In this document: positions 1 through 6,912 of the stretch, piece after piece
Numbering within the stretch: the stretch's first letter is position 1
Layout: each line of letters starts with the position of its first letter
Origin: Deltaproteobacteria bacterium RIFCSPLOWO2_02_FULL_57_26
Lineage (GTDB): Bacteria > Desulfobacterota > Binatia > UBA9968
NCBI GenBank assembly: GCA_001798455.1
Contig: MGSI01000159.1
Span: 1 to 12,603, forward strand
Reading direction: 5' to 3'
Length of the DNA stretch: 12,603 nucleotides
The notes under the pieces: model-generated
What the model saw: the letters and a program-made list of their open reading frames with translations, nothing else
What the model was told of the DNA's origin: nothing
Database searches by the model: none
Position numbers and translations under genes: made by a program

Positions 1-2
1 CG

Positions 3-512
3 GCGCGGGTCAAGGCCCAGATATTCCAGTCCGAGCATGGCGCCTAGCCAGACCGTGCCTGCAAGAGTCTGGACTCCAAAGCGTTTGCCGCGAAGATCCT
101 TCGCGCTCTTGATGGCGGGCGCGGCCACCAGATCGAAGGTAAGCCGGTTGGTCAGGGAGGCAACGACCTTCAAGTCCGCTCCGCCCCCAACAGCCCCCAA
201 GACCGTAGTTCCTCCGGTGTAAGCGACGTCGACATCGCCCGCAGTTAGCGCGGCCACCAAAACAGGAGCCTGACGGATGAAGATCGCGTTCGCCGCGACC
301 CCGTTTTTGACGAAGAATCCCTGGTCCTGGGCGACCCAGAGCGGCGCCACCCTGGCATTCATGGCGGCATGGGCGATGATGGTCTTTGTGGGGGCTGTGG
401 CAGACTCGGTCTCGCCAACGTTACCCAGGAGCAGAAAAACAATAAGAATAATCCACAGGAGTTTAACCACTAAAGCGCAAAATAGCCGGAAAGGGACCAC
501 AAGGAGTCTCAT
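3..512 (-). CDS. ABC transporter substrate-binding protein, NrtA/SsuA/TauA-like (partial, runs off left edge)
   Basis: The first 170 residues of an exported solute-binding protein are present; the rest lies beyond the left edge. Such proteins capture a small ligand outside the membrane and deliver it to an ABC permease. Residues 1-40 form a long signal sequence: a basic start, a hydrophobic core around residues 12-30, and a polar stretch ending near TESATA. The mature part shows the family pattern: APLWVAQDQGFF (56-67), LVAALTAGDVDVAYTGG (85-101), ADLKVVASL (112-120) and the hinge-like SAKDLRGKRFGVQ (136-148). I chose the ATG at 512 because GGAGG lies 5 bases upstream; an in-frame ATG at 524 would overlap that ribosome site. 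No permease or ATPase gene is visible, so the ligand cannot be named. The many homologues in uncultivated soil and groundwater bacteria are often orphans. Confidence 0.88.
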   Translation of the reverse strand, partial: MRLLVVPFRLFCALVVKLLWIILIVFLLLGNVGETESATAPTKTIIAHAAMNARVAPLWVAQDQGFFVKNGVAANAIFIRQAPVLVAALTAGDVDVAYTGGTTVLGAVGGGADLKVVASLTNRLTFDLVAAPAIKSAKDLRGKRFGVQTLAGTVWLGAMLGLEYLGLDPR

Positions 513-538
513 AGGAACCTCCATGGTCGGATGCCGGA

Positions 539-568
539 GCTATATCGCTATCTACGGAAAAGAGTCAA
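539..568 (-). promoter_or_regulatory. Predicted sigma70-type promoter of the substrate-binding protein gene
   Basis: On the minus strand, TTGACT (568-563) and TATAGC (544-539) are separated by 18 bases. Transcription would start near 532, leaving a leader of about 20 bases that carries the GGAGG ribosome site before the ATG at 512. Spacing and hexamers fit a housekeeping promoter, but this is a by-eye match only. Confidence 0.42.
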
Positions 569-593
569 GGTGAATCAGGGAAGATTAAACGGG

Positions 594-664
594 TTGACAA
601 AGACGAATGCCGAGGGCTATTAAATCAAACCATGAAAGGGTCGCTCGATCTAAAGACGTATAAT
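594..664 (+). promoter_or_regulatory. Predicted promoter elements for the 84-aa gene
   Basis: A perfect -35 hexamer TTGACA (594-599) is followed 18 bases later by TATTAA (618-623). A second, perfect -10 hexamer TATAAT lies at 659-664 but lacks a good -35 partner. Either could drive the gene starting at 697, giving leaders of roughly 66 or 26 bases. With the minus-strand promoter at 539-568, this makes the 513-696 gap a divergent promoter region. I see no clear operator palindrome in it. Confidence 0.4.
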
Positions 665-696
665 CCGACATCCGGCGTGGCCCTTAGGAGAGTAGT

Positions 697-951
697 GTGC
701 CTGTAACTAGGGAAACATACGGGGGCTATGTGATCCAGGCAGTGTCTTTTAATGGAGCGCTTGGCCGTCCTAGACGGAACAAAAAATGGGGAGAGTGGTA
801 TCCCGCTTATCGGATCTACAGGGAAGGGACTCCTCGGAAGCCAGTTCACCAAGACAGACTGGACCACCCTTATCAGAGTCAAGAAGAGGCAGATAGAAGC
901 GCTTTCAGAGCTGCAGAAGCGTGGATTGATGAGCGAAACAAGGGCGTCTGA
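697..951 (+). CDS. Small soluble protein of unknown function, 84 aa
   Basis: I do not recognise this gene with certainty. It starts with GTG at 697, six bases after an AGGAG ribosome site (686-690), which together with the upstream promoter elements is the best argument that it is real. The protein is hydrophilic, with no signal peptide or membrane segment. Its shape resembles small proteins with a YxGYxI start (here YGGYVIQ, 8-14), a central W-x-P-A-Y-R-I strand (34-40), and a C-terminal helix in which YQSQEEADRSAF leads to AWIDERN (59-81). That layout suggests a single beta-beta-alpha domain. It ends 19 bases before the convergent end of the TPR gene. A 112-residue reading frame on the opposite strand over the same DNA has no ribosome site or family features. 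Confidence 0.62.
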   Translation: MPVTRETYGGYVIQAVSFNGALGRPRRNKKWGEWYPAYRIYREGTPRKPVHQDRLDHPYQSQEEADRSAFRAAEAWIDERNKGV

Positions 952-970
952 GCGGGGTTGCATCTGCGTC

Positions 971-1666
971 TCATTTCGCCTTTTCAGCCTTACCTATCTT
1001 TGCCTCTAGTTCATCGACCTGAAGGGATATTTCTGCGCTTCGTTCTGCGCCAGCAAAGCTGGTGAGATAGTCGCGGTAGATGCTCAAGGCCTCTTTATCT
1101 TGGCCGGCGCTACGGTTCGCGCGAGCGTTTCCGAGCATGGCGTCGCCACGGAATGGTCCGGATAGCCTTGCTGCAGCGGCGAAGCTTGTGGAAGCCTCCT
1201 TGTATTTTCCGGTTTTTTCCTCCGCATAGCCGAGGGTGAGCAAGGCAAGCTGCTGCAAGTATTCCGGCCCGATTTTTTTTCGTGCCAGCTCCTGCAAGAC
1301 TGGCAAGGCCTTCTGTGGCTGATCCTGGGCGAGATAAATGTTGGCAAGGTAGAGAGAAGCTACGCGGCTGTAGGTGGATGAGCCGGACTTGCTGACCTGG
1401 GTAAACACTTCAGTGGCCTCGCGGTATCTTCCTTCCTGAAACAGGCTCAGGGCACGGGAATAGCCTTGAGCCGCGAGACGGTTTTGGCGCCCGCGGTACA
1501 GGTCCCAGCTGCCCCAGAGCAAGAAAGCTCCGAGGATCACGGCCAAGGACGCTATGGAAGCCGTCTTGTGTTGCTGGACAAGGTGGATCAGTTTGCCGGT
1601 CAAGGTGACGAATTGGTCCGGCTGGCGCAGATCCTTGCGCGTGATTCTTTTAGGAGAGTGTGGCAT
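971..1666 (-). CDS. Membrane-anchored tetratricopeptide (YfgM-like) protein
   Basis: This 231-aa protein has a short basic cytoplasmic N-terminus containing RITRKDLRQPDQFVTLTG (7-24), one transmembrane segment at about residues 35-54, and a TPR-rich remainder. Helical-repeat signatures include ALSLFQEGRYREATEVFTQV (73-92), residues around 104-125, GYAEEKTGKYKEASTSFAAA (147-166) and the NRSAGQDKEALSIY region. The architecture matches the YfgM-type ancillary SecYEG proteins, which bind emerging exported chains in the periplasm; the exact role here is inferred. The start is fixed because a TGA stands directly before the ATG at 1666, but no Shine-Dalgarno sequence is visible. It lies 71 bases downstream of the DUF151 gene, where I see no convincing promoter, so it is probably the last gene of the moxR operon. 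Confidence 0.8.
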   Translation of the reverse strand: MPHSPKRITRKDLRQPDQFVTLTGKLIHLVQQHKTASIASLAVILGAFLLWGSWDLYRGRQNRLAAQGYSRALSLFQEGRYREATEVFTQVSKSGSSTYSRVASLYLANIYLAQDQPQKALPVLQELARKKIGPEYLQQLALLTLGYAEEKTGKYKEASTSFAAAARLSGPFRGDAMLGNARANRSAGQDKEALSIYRDYLTSFAGAERSAEISLQVDELEAKIGKAEKAK

Positions 1667-1737
1667 TCATGTCGAAAGAGCCGTAGGGGTGCCTGGGAGG
1701 AATGAGAGTTGACAACCGAGCCTGGGCCCCGGCGCCA

Positions 1738-2265
1738 TTACATTTTATACTTGAAGTCCTCAGGCGACATCTTTTCCAGGATCTCGGCCCACTTTTCTTT
1801 GGAGACATTTGAGACGTTGGCAATTTCGGCTTCTTTGCCTTCCTCGTTTTGTTGGAGAATGCTGGAAGCTTCGAGAACGGTTTTTGCCACGTAGATCGGG
1901 CTTTTCGTCCTCAGAGCCAGAGCGATAGCGTCGCTGGGGCGGGAATCGATGACCAGTTCGCGGCCGCCCACCAGTAGGTAGATCAAAGCATAATAGGTAT
2001 TCTCTTTGAGTTCCGTGATCTCTACGGATTCCACCGACCCTCCCATCTCGCCAAGGATGTTCTTGAGCAGATCATGGGTCATTGGACGGGCCATCTTGAT
2101 CCCTTCCAGTTCCGTGGCCATGGCCGTGGCTTCCAACAGACCGATCCAAATGGGAAGGTTCAGTTTGTTGTCGCTGTCTTTGAGGATCACAATAGGCGTT
2201 TTGGTGACCGGATCCAGCGTGAGTCCGCCCACTGACATCCGGATGGAATCCTCTTTCTTGCTCAT
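1738..2265 (-). CDS. Bifunctional nuclease family protein (DUF151/BFN)
   Basis: This 175-aa protein matches the DUF151 family along most of its length. Family landmarks are VGGLTLDP (12-19), PIVILKD near residues 24-30, LPIWIGLLEATAMATELEG (37-55), RPMTHDLL (60-67), ENTYYALIYL (88-97) and the strongly conserved DSRPSDAIALALRTKSPIYV region (107-126). Some members have been reported to cut both RNA and DNA, but the physiological role in bacteria is poorly defined. The C-terminal 45 residues are charged and less typical. Its ATG overlaps the miaB stop as ATGA, with a GGGGG ribosome site just upstream, so translation is probably coupled to miaB. A miaB-DUF151 neighbourhood is, to my recollection, common in Desulfobacterota-type genomes, pointing to an RNA-related job. 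Confidence 0.9.
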   Translation of the reverse strand: MSKKEDSIRMSVGGLTLDPVTKTPIVILKDSDNKLNLPIWIGLLEATAMATELEGIKMARPMTHDLLKNILGEMGGSVESVEITELKENTYYALIYLLVGGRELVIDSRPSDAIALALRTKSPIYVAKTVLEASSILQQNEEGKEAEIANVSNVSKEKWAEILEKMSPEDFKYKM

Positions 2266-3626
2266 GCTACCCCCCTTGCTTCAAGCGTAGTTGCAGCGTC
2301 GCTCACCGCCAGCAACTCTCCCAGAAGTGAATTGGCCGAAGCGCCGGTTACCCGGACTGGCCGCAGGCATCCCGTGAGGTTCTCCGGTCCGGCCACGTTG
2401 ACTATTTTATTGGTTTTGGTGCGCCCTGCAATCTGACCGCTTCCCAATTTCGCTGGCCCTTCGACCAAAATCTCCTGCACGTCCCCGATCAACATCCTAT
2501 TCTTCCGAAGGGAAATTTGGCTCTGCAGCCGTTGGACCCCCGCCAACCTTTCCTTCTTGACTTCCTCGGGAACGTCGTTGCGATAGAGTATTGCCGCTGC
2601 CGTACGAGGCCGAGGCGAATACATAAAAGCGAATATCTCATCATACTCTACTTCCTGGAGGATAGCCAGCGTCTGCGCGAATTCCTCCTCGGTTTCACCC
2701 GGGAATCCTACGATGATGTCCGTGCTGAGGGCCACGTTCGGACAGCGGTCACGCAGCCTGCGGAGCCGGTCCAGGTACTCTTCGCGACGGTAGCCGCGGC
2801 GCATCCTTTGAAGCACGCCGTCCGATCCAGACTGCACCGGCAGATGCAGGTGCTCGCAAAGTTTCTCCAGCTTGCCATAGGCTTCGATCAGATCGGGGCT
2901 GAGATCCTGAGGATGCGAGGTTGTGAACCGGATTCTCTCCAACCCAGCGACATCGTTTATCCTATTTAAGAGCTGGGGAAAGGTCAACTCCTGGGTAGAA
3001 GTTTTCCCGTAGGAGTTCACATTTTGTCCGAGCAGCATGACCTCTCTGACTCCGCGGCGAACTAGGTCTTGGATTTCATGAAGAATCTTTTCGCTCGGTC
3101 GGCTGATTTCCCGGCCGCGTACGTACGGAACGATGCAAAAACTGCAGACTTTGCTGCATCCCTGCATGATCGTGACAAACGCCTTCGGACCCTGCACTTG
3201 GGGCCTTCCCCCGGGCTCCTCCATATAGGCCGGGTCGCGGTAAAAGGCCACTTCGGCCGGCCGCTTCCCGAGGGTCTCCGCTTGGCGGACCATCTCGGGA
3301 AGCTTATGAATGTTGTGGGTGCCGAACACCAGGTCAAGGTACGGGATTCGGCGCAGAAGAGATTCTCCCTGTTGCTGCGCCACGCAGCCCCCGACGCCGA
3401 TGATCAAATCCCTTTTCTGCTCCTTGAGCTCGCGCCACCGCCCCAGTGCGCTATAGACTTTCTGCTCGGCCTTGTCGCGCACGCTGCAGGTGTTAAGAAG
3501 GATCAAGTCGGCGTGTTCGGCGTTCTCCGTGGGGATGTAGTTCAACCGCCTCATGACCTGTAGGATGCGCTCGGAGTCATGTTGATTCATATGGCAACCG
3601 TAGGTCTGGACGTAAAGTTTTTTCAT
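2262..3626 (-). CDS. miaB: tRNA-2-methylthio-N6-dimethylallyladenosine synthase MiaB
   Basis: MiaB adds a methylthio group to i6A37 of tRNAs reading UNN codons, using two [4Fe-4S] clusters and S-adenosylmethionine. At 454 aa the length is typical. The N-terminal methylthiotransferase domain starts with KKLYVQTYGCHMNQ and supplies Cys11, Cys47 (NTCSVRDKAE) and Cys81 (GGCVAQQ) for the auxiliary cluster. The radical SAM motif CSKVCSFC gives Cys157, Cys161 and Cys164, followed by VPYVRGRE. Later come LLGQNVNSYG, HLPVQSGSD and a C-terminal TRAM domain. The open frame extends upstream to 3803, but homology begins only at the ATG at 3626, and that ATG overlaps the TGA of the VWA gene as ATGA. With no Shine-Dalgarno sequence visible, coupled re-initiation is likely. 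MtaB- or RimO-type relatives are less likely given the GCHMNQ and CSKVCSFC signatures. Confidence 0.96.
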   Translation of the reverse strand: MKKLYVQTYGCHMNQHDSERILQVMRRLNYIPTENAEHADLILLNTCSVRDKAEQKVYSALGRWRELKEQKRDLIIGVGGCVAQQQGESLLRRIPYLDLVFGTHNIHKLPEMVRQAETLGKRPAEVAFYRDPAYMEEPGGRPQVQGPKAFVTIMQGCSKVCSFCIVPYVRGREISRPSEKILHEIQDLVRRGVREVMLLGQNVNSYGKTSTQELTFPQLLNRINDVAGLERIRFTTSHPQDLSPDLIEAYGKLEKLCEHLHLPVQSGSDGVLQRMRRGYRREEYLDRLRRLRDRCPNVALSTDIIVGFPGETEEEFAQTLAILQEVEYDEIFAFMYSPRPRTAAAILYRNDVPEEVKKERLAGVQRLQSQISLRKNRMLIGDVQEILVEGPAKLGSGQIAGRTKTNKIVNVAGPENLTGCLRPVRVTGASANSLLGELLAVSDAATTLEARGVA

Positions 3627-5026
3627 GGCACCATTCGATCGATAACCCGGTAGAGTTGGCTGATATTTCCGCATTCCTCGACAACGTCGCAATGGGGAGC
3701 GTAGCGTGGCATTTCGCTGTCGCCGAAGCCCCACTTCCACCGGCTTTCCGGGTTCAGCCAAACGAGTCGCTTGGCCTTTCTCCGGATCTCCTGCAGCGCC
3801 CACTCGTTCGGACGGTTATAGTTGTTGCGGCCATCCCCGATGATCATGACCGTGGTCTTCGCGGTCACCGCGGCGTAGTGTTGCCGGTAAAAGATCTCAA
3901 AGGCACGGCCAAAGTTAGAACGGGAGTAGACATTGATAACCTCTCCCTTGAGGGCCAACTCGACGGCCAGGTGGATTTCGTGCTCTTCAAAGAGCTGCGT
4001 GACCTCCCCAAGGTCGCTGACGAAGACGAAACTCCGCACTTTGCTATACAGCTCCTGCACGGCGTAGACGAATTGGAGCATAAAGCGAGAGGCATTCAAG
4101 ACCGAGTCTGAGATGTCGCATAGGATCATGACCTGAGGCTTTTCCCTTTTTCTGCGATCAAGCTGGATTCGGAAAGGAACACCCCCGTATTGCAGGTTCT
4201 TGCGCAAGGTATCTTGGAGATCGAAACGCCCGCGGCGAGCCTTCTTGCGCCTAAGCGTTAAGAGATTTTTAAAGCGCTGGGCCAGCCGCGTGACGGCCTC
4301 GTTCATTCGCCGGATATCCTCTTCCGTGTAATAGGCAAAGCTCTTCTGCAGGAGGTAGTCCGGCCGCTGCCGCTCCGAAGCGGTGATGCCCCTCTTCTTG
4401 AGCTCCTGATGGAGGATATCGCGAAGCATCCGGGAAAGATCTTGGAGGCGGCGATCCACGTAGCGTGAGATCCTTTTCCGGGCATCGCTGTCGCCTGGTC
4501 CCTCTAGCGCCGCAGCTCGGAACCGCTCCAGCTCTTGCTCCACTGTGCCCAGTGCCAGACGGGTCGAGATTCTGGAATAGAGCGCGATCTCCAACGGATC
4601 CGCGGCCGGCCCCAGCTTTTCTTGTGCGACCGCCTGCCGGATAAGCCGCTCCGCCCGGGCCAGGTCTCCGGCAAGAATCGCGCGGGCCAGAGCAGAGACA
4701 GTTTGCCAGCGCTCGAGCATCTCGCGGATTTCGTCTAAAAGCCGCTGGAACTCGACCGGGGTCAATCCCAATTGCGCCATGAGCTCGCGTTCGGATTCTC
4801 GGAGAGCGCTCCCCAAGCCCAGAAAATAGAGATCGAACAGTTCCTCGAAGGTCCGGATATCCGTCGCTCGCTTGATCAGGGTAGCTCTCAGGCCATCGCG
4901 AAACGAAGAGGCATCCTCGACGCCGAGAAATCCAAGCGCGCGAACCGCATCCATGTTCTCGGCCAAAGAAACCCGCGCCCCGTGACGCCGCAGCAATTGG
5001 GCAAACTCGATGATGCGGTCATCCAT
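3623..5026 (-). CDS. CoxE-like VWA domain protein, partner of the MoxR ATPase
   Basis: This 467-aa protein has a helical N-terminal half (1-260) and a C-terminal von Willebrand A domain of the CoxE type (about 298-465). The metal-ion-dependent adhesion motif is DISDS (304-308); GDGRNN (398-403) and WLNPESRWKWGFGDSEMP (423-440) are CoxE-family signatures. Such proteins act with MoxR AAA+ ATPases as a chaperone-like pair; in the carbon monoxide dehydrogenase system CoxD and CoxE serve enzyme and cofactor maturation. No cox structural genes are present here, so the client is unknown. The open frame reaches 5224, but I chose the ATG at 5026: upstream residues are low-complexity and lie across the moxR 3' end, and this start leaves a 5-base gap after the moxR stop. 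The TGA overlaps the miaB start. Confidence 0.92.
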   Translation of the reverse strand: MDDRIIEFAQLLRRHGARVSLAENMDAVRALGFLGVEDASSFRDGLRATLIKRATDIRTFEELFDLYFLGLGSALRESERELMAQLGLTPVEFQRLLDEIREMLERWQTVSALARAILAGDLARAERLIRQAVAQEKLGPAADPLEIALYSRISTRLALGTVEQELERFRAAALEGPGDSDARKRISRYVDRRLQDLSRMLRDILHQELKKRGITASERQRPDYLLQKSFAYYTEEDIRRMNEAVTRLAQRFKNLLTLRRKKARRGRFDLQDTLRKNLQYGGVPFRIQLDRRKREKPQVMILCDISDSVLNASRFMLQFVYAVQELYSKVRSFVFVSDLGEVTQLFEEHEIHLAVELALKGEVINVYSRSNFGRAFEIFYRQHYAAVTAKTTVMIIGDGRNNYNRPNEWALQEIRRKAKRLVWLNPESRWKWGFGDSEMPRYAPHCDVVEECGNISQLYRVIDRMVP

Positions 5027-5031
5027 GGCGC

Positions 5032-5994
5032 TTAGTGCAGGAGATCCTTGTCGGTTTCGAGGATGGGGGCTGGCAGTTTCGCCTTGCGCTCGGCGAGATA
5101 TTCCTGCATCTCTTTTTGAGCTTTGCGGATGTCGCCTTCGTATTTCAGCAGAGTCGACAGGGTTTCTTCCACCAAGGGTTGGTCCAGTCTCGCGATGTTG
5201 AGCAGGGTCAGCGCCCTCACCCAATCGAGGGTCTCGCTGATGCTGGGTTTCTTTTTGAGGTCGAGCTTGCGCAGCCGCTGGAGCAGGCGAACCACCTCCT
5301 CGACGAGCTTCTCCCCTACCCCGGGGACCTTGAGCTTGACGATCTCCAACTCCCGCTGCGGATCGGGATAGTCCAGATAGAGATGGAGGCAGCGCCGCTT
5401 GAGGGCGTCGGACATCTCCCGGCTGTTATTGCTCGTGAGGACCACGAATGGACGGTGGTTCGCCTTCAAAGTTCCGATCTCGGGAACGCTGATCTGAAAA
5501 TCGCTCAACAGCTCGAGCAAAAACGCTTCAAACTCAGTGTCCGACTTGTCCACCTCGTCGATCAAGAGAACCGTGGGTTCGCGGGAGACGATGGCGCGCA
5601 ACAGCGGGCGGGGCAGGAGGAACCTCTCGGAGAAAAACACATCGTCCTCGCTGGCGATGCGCTCTACGGCATGCTGGAGATCTTGAGATCCGTGAAGGAT
5701 CTCGCCAATTTTGTCCTTCAAAATCTGGGTATAGAGGAGCTGTTTGGCATATTCCCATTCATAGAGCGCCTTCGCCTCGTCCAGCCCTTCGTAGCACTGC
5801 AAGCGAATCAGCTCCAAATGGAGCGAAGAAGCCAGGACCTTCCCCAGCTCGGTCTTCCCTACCCCCGCGGGCCCTTCGACAAGGATCGGTTTGCCCATCG
5901 CGCAGGCAAGATAAACCACGGTGGCCACGTTCCGGCTGCAGAGGTATCGCTGTTCGGCCAACCGCTTGATGACGTCGTCTACAGAGGCAAACAT
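5032..5994 (-). CDS. MoxR-family AAA+ ATPase
   Basis: This 320-aa AAA+ ATPase of the MoxR/CoxD type is expected to remodel or activate client proteins in the cytoplasm with the VWA protein encoded next to it. Walker A is GPAGVGKT (41-48), Walker B LLIDEVD (143-149), sensor 1 lies in VLTSNNSRE (186-193), and the arginine finger is in ALKRRC (197-202). The region from about residue 218 forms the C-terminal lid domain. The open frame continues upstream to 6282, but the extra residues antisense to the NRDE gene resemble nothing. The ATG at 5994 has GAGGGG (6001-6006) six bases upstream and follows a plausible promoter. It is the first gene of the moxR-VWA-miaB-DUF151 cluster. Long frames on the opposite strand, including one of 352 codons, are compositional shadows. 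Confidence 0.95.
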   Translation of the reverse strand: MFASVDDVIKRLAEQRYLCSRNVATVVYLACAMGKPILVEGPAGVGKTELGKVLASSLHLELIRLQCYEGLDEAKALYEWEYAKQLLYTQILKDKIGEILHGSQDLQHAVERIASEDDVFFSERFLLPRPLLRAIVSREPTVLLIDEVDKSDTEFEAFLLELLSDFQISVPEIGTLKANHRPFVVLTSNNSREMSDALKRRCLHLYLDYPDPQRELEIVKLKVPGVGEKLVEEVVRLLQRLRKLDLKKKPSISETLDWVRALTLLNIARLDQPLVEETLSTLLKYEGDIRKAQKEMQEYLAERKAKLPAPILETDKDLLH

Positions 5995-6016
5995 AACGGG
6001 CCCCTCAAAAGACTTG

Positions 6017-6045
6017 AGCCTAGCACAAAAAATTTCCACGAACAA
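6017..6045 (-). promoter_or_regulatory. Predicted promoter of the moxR operon
   Basis: On the minus strand, TTGTTC (6045-6040) and TAGGCT (6022-6017) are spaced by 17 bases. Transcription would begin near 6010, just before the GAGGGG ribosome site and the moxR ATG at 5994. The hexamers are imperfect, so this is a tentative by-eye call supported mainly by position. Confidence 0.33.
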
Positions 6046-6067
6046 ATTCGGCCCCTCCCCCTTTCCA

Positions 6068-6096
6068 TTGCACACGGACGGCCGTTTCTGTAAACG
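6068..6096 (+). promoter_or_regulatory. Weak candidate promoter of the NRDE-Nudix pair
   Basis: TTGCAC (6068-6073) and TAAACG (6091-6096) are 17 bases apart, immediately before the ATG at 6103. No Shine-Dalgarno sequence precedes that ATG. If this promoter is real, the transcript would be leaderless or nearly so. The -10 match is poor, so confidence is low. Confidence 0.25.
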
Positions 6097-6102
6097 AATA
6101 GT

Positions 6103-6912
6103 ATGTGCACCCTGGCCCTTTATTTCCGGCAGCTTGACAGCACTCCCTTGATGGTCGCGGCCAACCGGGACGAGTTCTATTCCCGTCCTTCCGTGCCGCC
6201 ACAGGCATTGCTGTACTCGCCTCTCATCTATGGCGGCAAGGACCTTCGGGCTGGCGGCACATGGCTGGGGGTGAATCAACACGGCTTGCTGGTCGGAATC
6301 TTAAATCGCAGGTCCGATGGAGCCAGCGACCGAGCCGGCAAGAGATCCAGAGGCCTGCTCTGTCTGGACATCCTTAAGGCCCCAAACCCGATGGAGGCGA
6401 CCGAGCTTCTTCGGCGCGAGCGCGCTAGCGCTTATCTGCCCTTCAATCTTCTCATCGCTAACCGCGAGAACGCCTGCGTTGCCTACAATCAAGATGAAAA
6501 GATCGAAATGATTCCCTTGGATCAAGGGATCCATGTGATCAGTAACACATCCATCTTTGATCCCCGCACCGAGAAAATGAACTTGGCCTACCGCCTCTTT
6601 CTCGATGCCGCGACCCGGCTGAGGGAAGCAGGGGGATCATTCACGGAAGAGAACTCCGCGCCGGACAACCCCGGGGAACAAGGTCAGCCTCCGTGGTTAA
6701 ACTTTTTCAAAGCGGCCCTGAGCAGCCACCAGCCGGGCCGCGAGGCGAAGGACCCACGGGATGCGATTTGCGTCCACGCGGACCAGTATGGCACCGTTTC
6801 CTCGAGCATCATCTTTTATTCGAGCCGAGAAAGACAATTCCACTATTATCACGCCCCCAGCGCTCCCTGCCGAAGCGAATTCGTCAAATACCCCTCCCTT
6901 GAAGTTCTATGA
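6103..6912 (+). CDS. NRDE (TANGO2) family protein
   Basis: This 269-aa protein belongs to the NRDE family, which includes animal TANGO2. The naming motif is AANRDEFYSRPS (19-30), preceded by the conserved MCTLALYF start and followed by GGKDLRAGGTWLGVNQHGLLVGILNRR (44-70, described in part) and ISNTSIFDPRTEKM further on. Cys2 directly after the initiator Met is a family hallmark and resembles the N-terminal nucleophile of Ntn hydrolases; removal of Met1 would expose it. The biochemical activity is not established. TANGO2 loss in humans disturbs lipid and energy metabolism, with links proposed to acyl-CoA and heme handling. The protein appears cytosolic, with no signal peptide. The ATG at 6103 fits the family N-terminus exactly. 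Its stop overlaps the Nudix start as ATGA. Confidence 0.93.
   Translation: MCTLALYFRQLDSTPLMVAANRDEFYSRPSVPPQALLYSPLIYGGKDLRAGGTWLGVNQHGLLVGILNRRSDGASDRAGKRSRGLLCLDILKAPNPMEATELLRRERASAYLPFNLLIANRENACVAYNQDEKIEMIPLDQGIHVISNTSIFDPRTEKMNLAYRLFLDAATRLREAGGSFTEENSAPDNPGEQGQPPWLNFFKAALSSHQPGREAKDPRDAICVHADQYGTVSSSIIFYSSRERQFHYYHAPSAPCRSEFVKYPSLEVL

Noticed and set aside
625..963. 112-codon minus-strand frame opposite the 84-aa gene
   Set aside because: No Shine-Dalgarno sequence or family feature; the plus-strand frame has promoter elements and AGGAG.
1708..1716. GTTGACAAC short palindrome upstream of the TPR gene
   Set aside because: Only nine bases, with no matching -10 element at proper spacing; likely chance.
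3069..3563. 164-codon plus-strand frame antisense to miaB
   Set aside because: A shadow of the miaB radical SAM region; no recognisable domain.
3627..3803. N-terminal extension of MiaB by 59 residues
   Set aside because: It overlaps the VWA coding region, has no MiaB homology, and the ATG at 3626 gives the standard N-terminus.
5027..5224. N-terminal extension of the VWA protein by 66 residues
   Set aside because: It lies in another frame of the moxR 3' end and is low in family-like sequence; the ATG at 5026 fits operon spacing.
5035..6093. 352-codon plus-strand open frame antisense to moxR
   Set aside because: It lies entirely over the clearly identified MoxR ATPase, has no family motif and no ribosome site, and is explained by codon composition.
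5995..6282. N-terminal extension of MoxR by 96 residues
   Set aside because: It runs antisense through the NRDE gene and the promoter gap; the ATG at 5994 has a good ribosome site.
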